Assembly (NCBI GenBank): GCA_016713005.1 | Contig: JADJPY010000016.1 | Coordinates: 124,001 to 188,000 of the forward strand | DNA: 64,000 nucleotides | DNA from: Ramlibacter sp. | GTDB taxonomy: Bacteria > Pseudomonadota > Gammaproteobacteria > Burkholderiales > Burkholderiaceae_C | Direction of reading: 5' to 3' | Position numbers and translations under genes: made by a program | In this document: in pieces, positions 32,804 to 40,168 of the stretch | Layout: every line of letters begins with the position of its first letter | Numbering within the stretch: the stretch's first letter is position 1 | Notes under the pieces: generated by a model | What the model was told of the DNA's origin: nothing | Seen by the model: the letters and a program-made list of their open reading frames with translations, nothing else | Database searches by the model: none

Positions 32804-33513
32804 GTCTTGCCTTCCTGGGGTTCGCTGGCCACATCCGCCAGGAAATCGGCATCATTCAGCTGGCTCTGCGTCTGCGGGCCTTGCAGCCACCGTGGGTAGA
32901 TCTGGCGAAATGTCTCCAGGATGTCGGCCAGCGGCACCTCCTGCCAGGCGCCACGCTGGCGCAGGTATTCCATGTGGCGGTTGCCCGCGCGGTCAAACGG
33001 GTGGTAGATCGAGTCGGCTTGGCCGTCAAACTCCAGCGGCAGCAGGCCAAAGCGCTCGCACAGTTCCACATTGAACGCTGGCGTGGCCTTGCGCCACGCG
33101 CCATCCAGCCAGATGTCGGTGTAGCCGTGCCACGCAAACACGTCGGTGGTCATGGTCTGGCGCATGCGTTCGGTGGACAAATGGTTGCGCACGTCTGCAA
33201 AGCCGGGGCGAGCCGGGATGCCCGCCGCGCGGCACGCTGCCGCCAGCAGCGCCGCCTTGGTGACGCACCAGCCATGGCCAGCAGCCAGCACGCTGCTGGC
33301 GCGCATGCCCTGCGGGGCCAGGTCCACGCGATAGGGGTCGTAACGGAAACCGTCTCGCACGGCGTAGTACAGCGACACGGCGCGTTCCCGGTCGCCGTGG
33401 CCCTGCGCATGCCGCGAAGCAAACGTCCGCACAGCCGGGTGGTCGCTGTCGACCAGCGGGGTGGGTGCCAGACAGTCGGCGGGAGCCGGATCGATCAGAT
33501 TGGTAGAGGTCAT
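32800..33513 (-). CDS. Transglutaminase-like cysteine protease-fold protein
   Basis: A 237-residue cytoplasmic protein with the transglutaminase-like triad region: GHGWCVTKAALLAAACRAAGI (Cys about 83; shown here over its first 20 residues as the core motif), VFAWHGYTDIWLDG (His) and an aspartate after it in the strand WRKATPAFN. The upstream helix RAVSLYYAVRDGFRYDPY is typical of the fold. Such proteins act as peptidases or amidases of unknown target. It is coupled by ATGA to the downstream alpha/beta hydrolase. Confidence 0.82.
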   Translation of the reverse strand: MTSTNLIDPAPADCLAPTPLVDSDHPAVRTFASRHAQGHGDRERAVSLYYAVRDGFRYDPYRVDLAPQGMRASSVLAAGHGWCVTKAALLAAACRAAGIPARPGFADVRNHLSTERMRQTMTTDVFAWHGYTDIWLDGAWRKATPAFNVELCERFGLLPLEFDGQADSIYHPFDRAGNRHMEYLRQRGAWQEVPLADILETFRQIYPRWLQGPQTQSQLNDADFLADVASEPQEGKT

Positions 33514-33531
33514 GCCGTTTCCATTGAGGGC

Positions 33532-33858
33532 TCAAGCCTGCCACACGCCAAAGCCGCGCGCCCGCAGCGCAATGGCAAGTTCGACTTCCATCTGGCGCGC
33601 TTCGTCGTAGCCCATGGGGTTGTAACGCTCGTACAGCTGCGGCAACAGGCGCAAGCCGTGATTGCGCGCGTAGGTATTGGCCTGCAGGCCGGCCTTGTGC
33701 TTGTCAAAGCGCACATCCGGGTCCAGCCCGGTCATGCCGACATACACAAAGGGCTGGCCCAGCTGGTAGTCCGGGTTGGCGCGCCGAAAGCGGGCATGGT
33801 TCCACACCCTGTCGTCCAGCTCGATGACATACACGTGGTAGTGCGGGCGCCGCCCCAT
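33532..33858 (-). CDS. Small protein, possible GIY-YIG-like fold
   Basis: A 108-residue protein. HYHVYVIEL near the start, PFVYVGMTG about 28 residues later and RFDKHKAG after that resemble the spacing of GIY-YIG nucleases (GIY, YIG, Arg), and an ARQMEVELAIALR helix carries a possible catalytic glutamate. The match is by eye and partial. It lies between a GST gene (18 bp upstream) and the transglutaminase-like gene (18 bp downstream) on the same strand, so it is probably part of that transcription unit. Confidence 0.6.
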   Translation of the reverse strand: MGRRPHYHVYVIELDDRVWNHARFRRANPDYQLGQPFVYVGMTGLDPDVRFDKHKAGLQANTYARNHGLRLLPQLYERYNPMGYDEARQMEVELAIALRARGFGVWQA

Positions 33859-33876
33859 TGGAGCAAGGGCTCGAGG

Positions 33877-34521
33877 TCAGGCCTTGGTCGTGGCGGCCTT
33901 GCGGTCGGCCGCCACCTTCTGCGCGGAGGCGCGCTCGCCCACCAGCTTTCCGTAGGCGCGCGTGTCAAGGCCGGCAGCCGCCAGCAGGTCTTCGCCATAG
34001 ATGGCCTTGGTGGCCATCCCCACCACCGGCAGGCTGGCATAGGCCGCGCAATCGGCCATGGTGAACGTGTCACCGGCCACATAGGGCGAGAACTTCGCCA
34101 GCTTCGCGAACGCCGGGATATTCTTTTCCAGCTGCTTGCGCACACGTTCCTTCGTGCTGTCGCTGATGGTCCCGCCAAAGAACGCCTGGGCGTACAGGTC
34201 TCGCGCCACCAGCTCCAGGTGCAGGTCGATGAAGGTGATGAGTTCGCGCACTTTGGCGGCGGCAAACGGGTCGGCCGGCAGCAGCGGCGGATTGGGATAG
34301 GCCGATTCGATGTACTCCAGGATGGCCTGGCTCTCGCACAGACCACCCTGGGGCGTGCGAATGAACGGGATCTTGGCCAGCGGCGACGCAGCCAGCACCG
34401 CCGGATCGGTGCTCTTGGTCATGACCGTCTCTTCCGTGAAAGGCACGCCTTTTTCAAGCAGGGCCAGCTTGACCTTGTTGTAGTAGTTGGACACAGGGAA
34501 TCCGCACAGCGTGATCGTCAT
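33877..34521 (-). CDS. Glutathione S-transferase family protein
   Basis: A 214-residue GST. The thioredoxin-like N-terminal domain has LCGFPVSNYYNKVKLALLEK, with Ser/Tyr candidates for the catalytic residue, LAKIPFIRT with the cis-proline, and LCESQAILEYIE, the glutathione-binding ES pair. The C-terminal helical domain has GDTFTMADCAAY. It probably conjugates or reduces xenobiotics or peroxides. It heads a run of close minus-strand genes ending with the alpha/beta hydrolase at 31994. Confidence 0.92.
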   Translation of the reverse strand: MTITLCGFPVSNYYNKVKLALLEKGVPFTEETVMTKSTDPAVLAASPLAKIPFIRTPQGGLCESQAILEYIESAYPNPPLLPADPFAAAKVRELITFIDLHLELVARDLYAQAFFGGTISDSTKERVRKQLEKNIPAFAKLAKFSPYVAGDTFTMADCAAYASLPVVGMATKAIYGEDLLAAAGLDTRAYGKLVGERASAQKVAADRKAATTKA

Positions 34522-34585
34522 GATTCAGTCTCCTGGAAAAAAAGTTCAGCGAAGTCTAGGCGCAAGCGCCGGGCGGCGTTGCAAT

Positions 34586-35572
34586 TCACGCGACAGTGGC
34601 GTGCTTGCGCGCCTGTTGCTCGACCCAGGCGTAAGTGCGCTCGATGCCGGCCACCAGCGGCTGCTGGGGAGCCCAGCCCAGCATCGCCTGGATCAGCCGG
34701 TTGTCCGAGCAGCGTCCGCGCGCGCCCGTGGGGCCTGGCACGTGCAGCACGTTCAGCGTCTTCCCCGCCACCTGCATCACCAGCCGGGCAAACTCGTTGA
34801 TGCTCACCATCTCGGACGAGCCGATGTTCACCGGCCCGGTGAACTCCGAGCGCATCAGCCGCAACGTGCCTTCCAGGCACTCGTCCACACCCAGGAAGGA
34901 GCGCGTCTGGGTGCCGTTACCCCAGACTTCCAGCGTGCCGCCGGGCTCGGCCATGGCCACCTTTCGGCAGATCGCGGCGGGCACGCGCTCGCGCCCGCCC
35001 GTCCATACGCACTCGGGGCCAAAGATGTTGTGGTAGCGGGCGATGCGCACCGGGACGCCATGGTTGCGCGCAAACGCCAGGTACAGGCGTTCCGCGAACA
35101 GCTTCTCCCATCCGTATTCCGAATCGGGACGGGCCGGATAGGCGCTGGACTCCACGCAATCGGGCACGCCAGGGTCGGTATCGTTGATCGCCGGGTAGAC
35201 ACACGACGACGACGGGAAAAACAGGCGCCCCACGCCGTGTCGCCGGCAGGCCTCCAGCACGTTGAGATTGATCTGCGCCGAGTGGTGCATGATCGCGGCG
35301 TCGTTTTCGCCCGAGAAGATGAACGCCGCGCCACCCATGTCGGCGGCGTACTGGTACACGTGGTCAAAACGCCGCCCCAGCACGTCCGCACAAACCGCCG
35401 GGTCCCGCAGGTCACCGATGATGAATTCATCGGCGGCGCTGGACGAATGTTCGGGGTGCTTCAGGTCGACACCACGGACATGGAAGCCCTCCGACTTGAG
35501 GCGGCGCACCATGTGGTGCCCGATAAATCCCCCAGCGCCGCAGACCAGCGCGGTCAACGTTCCATTGCCCAT
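34586..35572 (-). CDS. NAD-dependent sugar epimerase, GDP-mannose 3,5-epimerase-like
   Basis: A 328-residue extended SDR. The NAD-binding GAGGFIGHHMVRRL (about 12-25) is followed by YQYAADMGGAAFIFSGEN (about 73-90) and RLFFPSSSCVYP with the catalytic serine, then YGWEKLFAERL with the catalytic YxxxK. The AADMGG and SSSCVYP motifs are those of GDP-mannose 3,5-epimerases rather than UDP-glucose epimerases. It would convert GDP-mannose to GDP-L-galactose/gulose for surface polysaccharide. No other sugar-nucleotide genes are adjacent. Confidence 0.82.
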   Translation of the reverse strand: MGNGTLTALVCGAGGFIGHHMVRRLKSEGFHVRGVDLKHPEHSSSAADEFIIGDLRDPAVCADVLGRRFDHVYQYAADMGGAAFIFSGENDAAIMHHSAQINLNVLEACRRHGVGRLFFPSSSCVYPAINDTDPGVPDCVESSAYPARPDSEYGWEKLFAERLYLAFARNHGVPVRIARYHNIFGPECVWTGGRERVPAAICRKVAMAEPGGTLEVWGNGTQTRSFLGVDECLEGTLRLMRSEFTGPVNIGSSEMVSINEFARLVMQVAGKTLNVLHVPGPTGARGRCSDNRLIQAMLGWAPQQPLVAGIERTYAWVEQQARKHATVA

Positions 35573-35661
35573 GCAGAAGCTTTCCCTTGTGCCCGTTTAC
35601 ACGTGTGAATGAATACCTTCGCACGAGTTTGCCACAGGCCTGCAATGCGACAATCCACCGG

Positions 35662-36264
35662 ATGCCCGCGCTGCACCGCACGATCTTCACCACGCCGGTG
35701 CTCAGCCCCGCGCTACGCGGCCTGTCGCGCGCGGTGCTGCGCCTGCTGGGTTGGCGGATCGAGGGTGCCCTGCCCGACAACGCGACCCGCAGCGTCCTGA
35801 TTGCGGCGCCCCACACCAGCAACTGGGATCTGCCCTACACCCTGATGGTGGCGTTTGCGCTGCGGCTCAACATCTACTGGATGGGCAAGCAGGGCATCTT
35901 TCGCGCGCCGTTTGGCGGCCTGATGCGCTGGCTTGGCGGCATTGCGGTCAACCGCAGCCAATCCACCAACCTGGTGGCGGCGTCGGCGCAGGCCCTGCGC
36001 GAGTCGCCCGGCCCGGCACAACTGGTGGTCCCGCCCGAAGGCACCCGCAGCAAGGTCCGCTACTGGAAGACGGGCTTCTATTACATCGCGCTGGAGGCTG
36101 GCGTGCCGATCATCCTGGCGTACATGGACTATGAACAGCGCCGCAGCGGCCTCGGGCCGGTGTTTGTGCCCACGGGCGACATCGAACGCGACATGCTCGC
36201 CATCAAGGCGTTTTACGCGCCCTTCAAAGGCAAGAATCCGGGCCAGTTCGAGGCGTCGGAGTGA
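35662..36264 (+). CDS. Lysophospholipid acyltransferase family protein
   Basis: A 200-residue PlsC-type acyltransferase from ATG 35662. The HX4D catalytic motif is HTSNWD (about 50-55), block II is KQGIFRAPFGGLMRWLGGI and block III is VVPPEGTRSK (about 124-133). It lacks an obvious membrane anchor beyond the amphipathic helices of the family. It would acylate a lysophospholipid or related acceptor; the exact substrate is unknown. The stop overlaps the GTG start of the downstream helicase gene (GTGA). Confidence 0.85.
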   Translation: MPALHRTIFTTPVLSPALRGLSRAVLRLLGWRIEGALPDNATRSVLIAAPHTSNWDLPYTLMVAFALRLNIYWMGKQGIFRAPFGGLMRWLGGIAVNRSQSTNLVAASAQALRESPGPAQLVVPPEGTRSKVRYWKTGFYYIALEAGVPIILAYMDYEQRRSGLGPVFVPTGDIERDMLAIKAFYAPFKGKNPGQFEASE

Positions 36265-37553
36265 CCGGTCCGCACCCGTTTGCCGGAACCGGCCTGACAC
36301 CGGAACTCATGCACGCGGCCACGGCATGCGCCATGACCACCCCCACGCCGATTCAGCGTGCCGCCATCCCGCCCATCCTGCAAGGCGTGGACCTGCGCGG
36401 CTGCGCACCCACCGGCTCCGGCAAGACAGCGGCCTATGCCCTGCCCGTGCTGCAACAGCTTCTGGGGGGCACAGGGCACACGCCGCGGCGACCGCGCGCA
36501 CTCGTGCTTGTGCCCACGCGCGAGCTGGCCGCACAAGCGGGTGAGACCTTGCGCAGCCTGTCCCAGCACCTGCCAACGCGGCTGAAGGTGGCGGTGGTGT
36601 TTGGCGGCGTCTCCGCCAACCCGCAGATGCTGGCTCTGCGCGGCGGCGCAGACGTGGTGGTGGCCACACCGGGGCGGCTGCTGGACCTGGTGCGCCACAA
36701 CGCGCTGAAGCTCTCCAGCGTGGCCACCCTCGTGCTGGACGAGGCCGATCGCCTGCTGGAACTGGGTTTTGCAGACGAGATGCAGCAGGTGCTGGCCTTG
36801 CTGCCACGGCGGCGCCAGAACCTGTTGTTCTCAGCCACGTTCCCCGCAGCGGTCGAAGGCCTGGCCACGTCGCTGCTGCACGCACCGGTCACAGTCGACG
36901 TGCCGTCCACCGGCATCAGCGAGCCCGTCATCACGCAACGCGCCATTGCCGTTGACCCCGCCCGGCGCACGGCCTTGCTTCGGCACCTGATCGCCACCGA
37001 ACACTGGGAACGCGTGCTTGTTTTTGTCGCCACCCAGTACGCCACCGAACACGTGGCCTGGAAGCTCTACCAGGCCGGCACATATGCCACGCCGTTTCAT
37101 GGCGGGCTCAGCCAGGGCGCACGGCGCAAGGTGTTGCAAGAGTTCAAGGACGGGCAATGGGATGTGCTGGTCACCACCGATCTGGCCGCCCGCGGGCTGG
37201 ACATCGCGCAATTGCCGGCGGTGGTCAACTTTGACCTGCCGCGCTCAGCCACCGACTACATCCACCGCATCGGGCGAACTGGCCGCGCGGGCGAAAGCGG
37301 CGTCGCGGTGAGCTTTGTCAGCGCCGACACCGAAGCGCATTTCCGCCTGATCGAGAAGCGCCAGGGCCTGAGCCTGCCGCTCGAAGAGGTGGCAGGTTTC
37401 GAGCCCGCGCCGAGGGCAGAAACGCCCGCAACCGCTGTTGAACGTGCCGCGGTGCCGGGCACCGGAGGCATCAAGGGAAAGCGCCCGAGCAAGAAAGACA
37501 AACTGCGGGCAGCAGCGGCGCAGGCCGCTGCTGCCGGGTCTGAGCCCGGCTGA
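36261..37553 (+). CDS. DEAD-box RNA helicase (RhlE-like)
   Basis: A 430-residue helicase starting at GTG. The Q motif FAGTGLTPEL ... TTPTPIQRAAIP precedes APTGSGKTAAYALP (motif I), PTRELAAQ (Ia), TPGRLLDL (Ib), VLDEADRLLELG (motif II), FSATF (III), and the second domain motifs VATQYA, TTDLAARGLDI and HRIGRTGRAG (VI). A short basic Ala/Lys-rich tail may bind RNA. It probably acts in ribosome assembly or RNA turnover. It is translationally coupled to the acyltransferase gene. Confidence 0.95.
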   Translation: MTGPHPFAGTGLTPELMHAATACAMTTPTPIQRAAIPPILQGVDLRGCAPTGSGKTAAYALPVLQQLLGGTGHTPRRPRALVLVPTRELAAQAGETLRSLSQHLPTRLKVAVVFGGVSANPQMLALRGGADVVVATPGRLLDLVRHNALKLSSVATLVLDEADRLLELGFADEMQQVLALLPRRRQNLLFSATFPAAVEGLATSLLHAPVTVDVPSTGISEPVITQRAIAVDPARRTALLRHLIATEHWERVLVFVATQYATEHVAWKLYQAGTYATPFHGGLSQGARRKVLQEFKDGQWDVLVTTDLAARGLDIAQLPAVVNFDLPRSATDYIHRIGRTGRAGESGVAVSFVSADTEAHFRLIEKRQGLSLPLEEVAGFEPAPRAETPATAVERAAVPGTGGIKGKRPSKKDKLRAAAAQAAAAGSEPG

Positions 37554-37578
37554 GCCCTTGGCCCTCAGGCTGTTCCAG

Positions 37579-37929
37579 TCAGGCCGGTGACACGGCCGGT
37601 GCAGCGGGTGCGGCCGATTCGCCTTCCGTCGCGTCTGCCACCGCAGGTCGGGGCACGCGTTTGGCCGGGCGCGCCAGCACCTCCACATACACCGACGCCG
37701 CGTCCTCGCGCGCCAGCGCATCCACGCCCGCCACCAGGGCCGCCACATGTGTCGCCACGGCCGAATCCTTTGACAGGCCAGCCTTGCAGTCGAAATCCCA
37801 AAAGTCCATGCCCTCGGGAAGATCGCGACGGCGCTCGCGCTTGAGGTACTTGCGGATGTCGTGCTTGACGGCGTCCAGGACGCGGTCCCGGTGCTTGCCC
37901 TGGACGATGAGCGGATAGGTTTTTCGCAT
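37579..37929 (-). CDS. DUF6172 family protein
   Basis: A 116-residue soluble protein. MRKTYPLIVQGKHRDRVLDA at the start, followed by KHDIRKYLKRERRR and DFWDFDCKAG, is the pattern I associate with DUF6172, a small conserved proteobacterial family of unknown function. The C-terminus is a proline/alanine-rich tail that may be disordered. ATG 37929 was chosen over the longer ORF, which runs into a divergent gene. It is divergent from a 75-residue ORF with about 22 bp between the starts. Confidence 0.75.
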   Translation of the reverse strand: MRKTYPLIVQGKHRDRVLDAVKHDIRKYLKRERRRDLPEGMDFWDFDCKAGLSKDSAVATHVAALVAGVDALAREDAASVYVEVLARPAKRVPRPAVADATEGESAAPAAPAVSPA

Positions 37930-37951
37930 GGGGCATGGTACCTTGTGGCCC

Positions 37952-38179
37952 ATGGCAAAAACCAACGACTGGGCTGGCAAGGTGCTGGCGCTCATCAAGG
38001 GCGGCAATACGGGCGCGGCCATCGCGCAGATCAAGGTGGCGCCCAGCGTCAAGGACCTGAAGGCGCTGCAGGCCGCACTGGCCGCCGCGCAACTCACCGG
38101 GCGATGGCGGGATGTGGATGCCGCGGTGGCGGACAACCTGGCACTGCTTTCTGCGCCAAGGCTGCATCGCTCGCCCTGA
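37952..38179 (+). CDS. Small hypothetical protein
   Basis: A 75-residue, Ala-rich helical protein starting MAKTNDWAGKVLALIKGG. Two amphipathic helices (AAIAQIKVAPSVKDLKALQA, then ALAAAQLTGRWRDVDAAV) suggest a helical bundle or partner protein. It is divergent from the DUF6172 gene and probably shares its promoter region. I recognise no family. Codon usage is like the neighbours, so I consider it likely real. Confidence 0.6.
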   Translation: MAKTNDWAGKVLALIKGGNTGAAIAQIKVAPSVKDLKALQAALAAAQLTGRWRDVDAAVADNLALLSAPRLHRSP

Positions 38180-38205
38180 CCCCGCTGACACAGGCGCGCT
38201 CGGGT

Positions 38206-38994
38206 TCAGGCCCGCCCGGGCACCTGCATGCGTGTTGAACCCAGATGCAGCCCGCCGTCCAGCAACAGCAGCTCACCGGTGACCGTGCGTGCGCCGTCCA
38301 CCAGCCAGACGATGGCGTCGGCCACGTCCTCGGGCGTGCTGGCGCGGCGCAACGGGGTGTTTTCCTCCGTCAGGGCCTTGACCTTCTCGAAGCCTTCCTG
38401 CCCAAGGCCATCGACAAACCAGCGCGAAGTGATCATGCCGGGGCACACGGCGTTGACGCGCACATCCGGCGCCAACGCACGGGCCAGGTACAACGTGAGC
38501 GAATTGACCGCGCCCTTGGACGCGATGTAGGGCACCGATGAGCCGATGCCCAGCGAGCCTGCGACAGAGGAGACATTGACGATGCAGCCCTGCGCGGCCC
38601 TGAGGTGCGCGGCACAGGCCCGCACCATCTGGAAGCTGCCCACCGCATTGACGCCAAAGATGTGCTGGAAGGTCTGCGCGTCCAGCACCTCCCAGTTGGC
38701 TGCCCCGGCAAAGCTGGTGATGCCCGCGTTGTTGACCAGCGCATCAATGCGGCCCCAACGATCGACTGCAGCCTTTGCCATCGCGCGGCAATCGGCATCC
38801 TGCGAAACGTCGCCCTTCACCACCAGCGTGTCCGCGCCTGCCGCGCGGCAGGCCGCTTCGGATTGCATTGCTTCGGCCTCGCTGCGCGAGTAGTTGATGA
38901 GCACGTCCCAGCCGCGCTGTGCCAGCAACAGCGCGGTGGCGGCACCCACCCCGGTCCCTGAGCCGGTGACCAGGGCGACCTTGCGCGCCGTCAT
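38206..38994 (-). CDS. Short-chain dehydrogenase/reductase
   Basis: A 262-residue classical SDR. The cofactor loop VALVTGSGTGVGAA (about 6-19) and the NNAG motif (LVNNAGI) are followed by the catalytic serine in IVNVSSVAGS and YIASKGAVN (YxxxK). PGMITSRWF closes the substrate loop. NADP preference and substrate are unclear; an acyl-reductase-like FabG role is possible. The start overlaps the stop of the upstream HTH gene by 4 bp, so the two are co-translated. Confidence 0.9.
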   Translation of the reverse strand: MTARKVALVTGSGTGVGAATALLLAQRGWDVLINYSRSEAEAMQSEAACRAAGADTLVVKGDVSQDADCRAMAKAAVDRWGRIDALVNNAGITSFAGAANWEVLDAQTFQHIFGVNAVGSFQMVRACAAHLRAAQGCIVNVSSVAGSLGIGSSVPYIASKGAVNSLTLYLARALAPDVRVNAVCPGMITSRWFVDGLGQEGFEKVKALTEENTPLRRASTPEDVADAIVWLVDGARTVTGELLLLDGGLHLGSTRMQVPGRA

Positions 38995-39422
38995 CCGGCC
39001 AGGCGGGCGGCGGCTTCGCGTTTGCCCATGCTGCGCAACGCGGCAATGCCTTCGAGCTGCCTGGCGCGGGGGCGTGCCTTGCCGCTTTCCCACTTGTAGA
39101 CCGACAACTGCGACACACCCAGGATCTTGGCCAGCGCCGCCGCCGACAGGCCAAGGCGCTGGCGCTGTGCGGCAAACCGCTTGGCGCTGAAGCGGCGCGT
39201 CGGTCCATCGCCCTCGCTCTTCGCCGACACCGGGGCCGAACGGGACGTCGCCTTGCCGACCACCTTGAGCTGGCGTTCCAGCGCGTCCAGACGACGGCGC
39301 AACTGCGCGATCTGCGCGCGGTATTGGGCGTTGGATTTCTTCAACGCCTGGGTTTCGGCACGAACTTCCTTTCGGGCCACGCGTGCGATTTCGCTTTTAA
39401 GAACCGATGCAATGTTTGGCAT
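38991..39422 (-). CDS. Coiled-coil/helix-turn-helix DNA-binding protein
   Basis: A 143-residue protein. The N-terminal MPNIASVLKSEIARVARKEV leads into a coiled coil (KKSNAQYRAQIAQLRRRLDA, then LERQLKVV, about 28-58). The C-terminal half has an XRE/Cro-type helix-turn-helix (RLGLSAAALAKILGVSQLSV followed by YKWESGKARPR). MPNIASVLKSEI starts are common in Burkholderiales and I recall the same protein there, without a known function. It is coupled by overlap to the SDR gene and divergent from the exonuclease gene (110 bp), so it may regulate either. Confidence 0.82.
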   Translation of the reverse strand: MPNIASVLKSEIARVARKEVRAETQALKKSNAQYRAQIAQLRRRLDALERQLKVVGKATSRSAPVSAKSEGDGPTRRFSAKRFAAQRQRLGLSAAALAKILGVSQLSVYKWESGKARPRARQLEGIAALRSMGKREAAARLAG

Positions 39423-39531
39423 GTTGTGCGACTGACTTTCATGGGCAGGGGGTGCCGCGTTCTTGGTGTCGGGCTGGGTTTCCCCTGCTTCAATTGGTGC
39501 TCCCACGGGCATCTTAGCCGACAATCAAACG

Positions 39532-40128
39532 ATGCAAGCCCAACTGCCCACCCCCTCAAAGGAAGAAATCGCCCTGCTGGAGCCGTTCGAGCGGCTCGGC
39601 CCGGACCGCATCGAGCTGGTCCACAGCCCTCAGCACGCTGAGCGCGCGCTGGCCGAGCTGGCGCGCGCCGGTGCCTGGGGATTCGATACCGAATCCAAGC
39701 CCACTTTCCGCAAGGACGAGGTGTCCCATGGGCCACATGTGGTGCAACTGGCCACGCTGGATCGCGCCTGGGTGTTCCAGCTGCACGACCCGGACTGCCG
39801 CGCCCTGACGGCCCAGGCGCTGGCGCATCCTGGTGCGGTCAAGGCCGGATTCGGCCTGGGCGACGACCGCAAGCGCATCACCGAAAAGCTCGGCGTGGAC
39901 CCACAGGGCGTGCTCGACCTCAACACCATCTTCCGCGAGCGTGGCTACCGCAAGGACATGGGCGTGCGCGGCGCCGTGGCCGTGTTGTTCAACCGCCGCT
40001 TCATCAAGTCGCGCAAGGCCACCACGTCCAACTGGGCACTGCCCCGCCTGACCGAAGCCCAGTTGATCTACGCCGCCAACGACGCGTGGGCCGCATTGCG
40101 GGTGTACCACGCCCTCGGTCTGGCCTGA
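39532..40128 (+). CDS. 3'-5' exonuclease domain protein, RNase D-like
   Basis: A 198-residue DEDDy exonuclease. WGFDTESKPTF (about 45-55) supplies the first Asp-Glu pair, GFGLGDDRKRI and LDLNTIF the second aspartate, and the C-terminal LPRLTEAQLIYAANDAWAAL the Tyr/Asp pair (YAANDAW). It lacks the HRDC domains of RNase D, as in the stand-alone family. It probably trims RNA or DNA 3' ends. ATG 39532 is used; the longer ORF reads back over the divergent region. Confidence 0.88.
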   Translation: MQAQLPTPSKEEIALLEPFERLGPDRIELVHSPQHAERALAELARAGAWGFDTESKPTFRKDEVSHGPHVVQLATLDRAWVFQLHDPDCRALTAQALAHPGAVKAGFGLGDDRKRITEKLGVDPQGVLDLNTIFRERGYRKDMGVRGAVAVLFNRRFIKSRKATTSNWALPRLTEAQLIYAANDAWAALRVYHALGLA

Positions 40129-40168
40129 GGGGCTGCAACGCGCCGTTTGCGGCGCAATTGCGGCGGCG

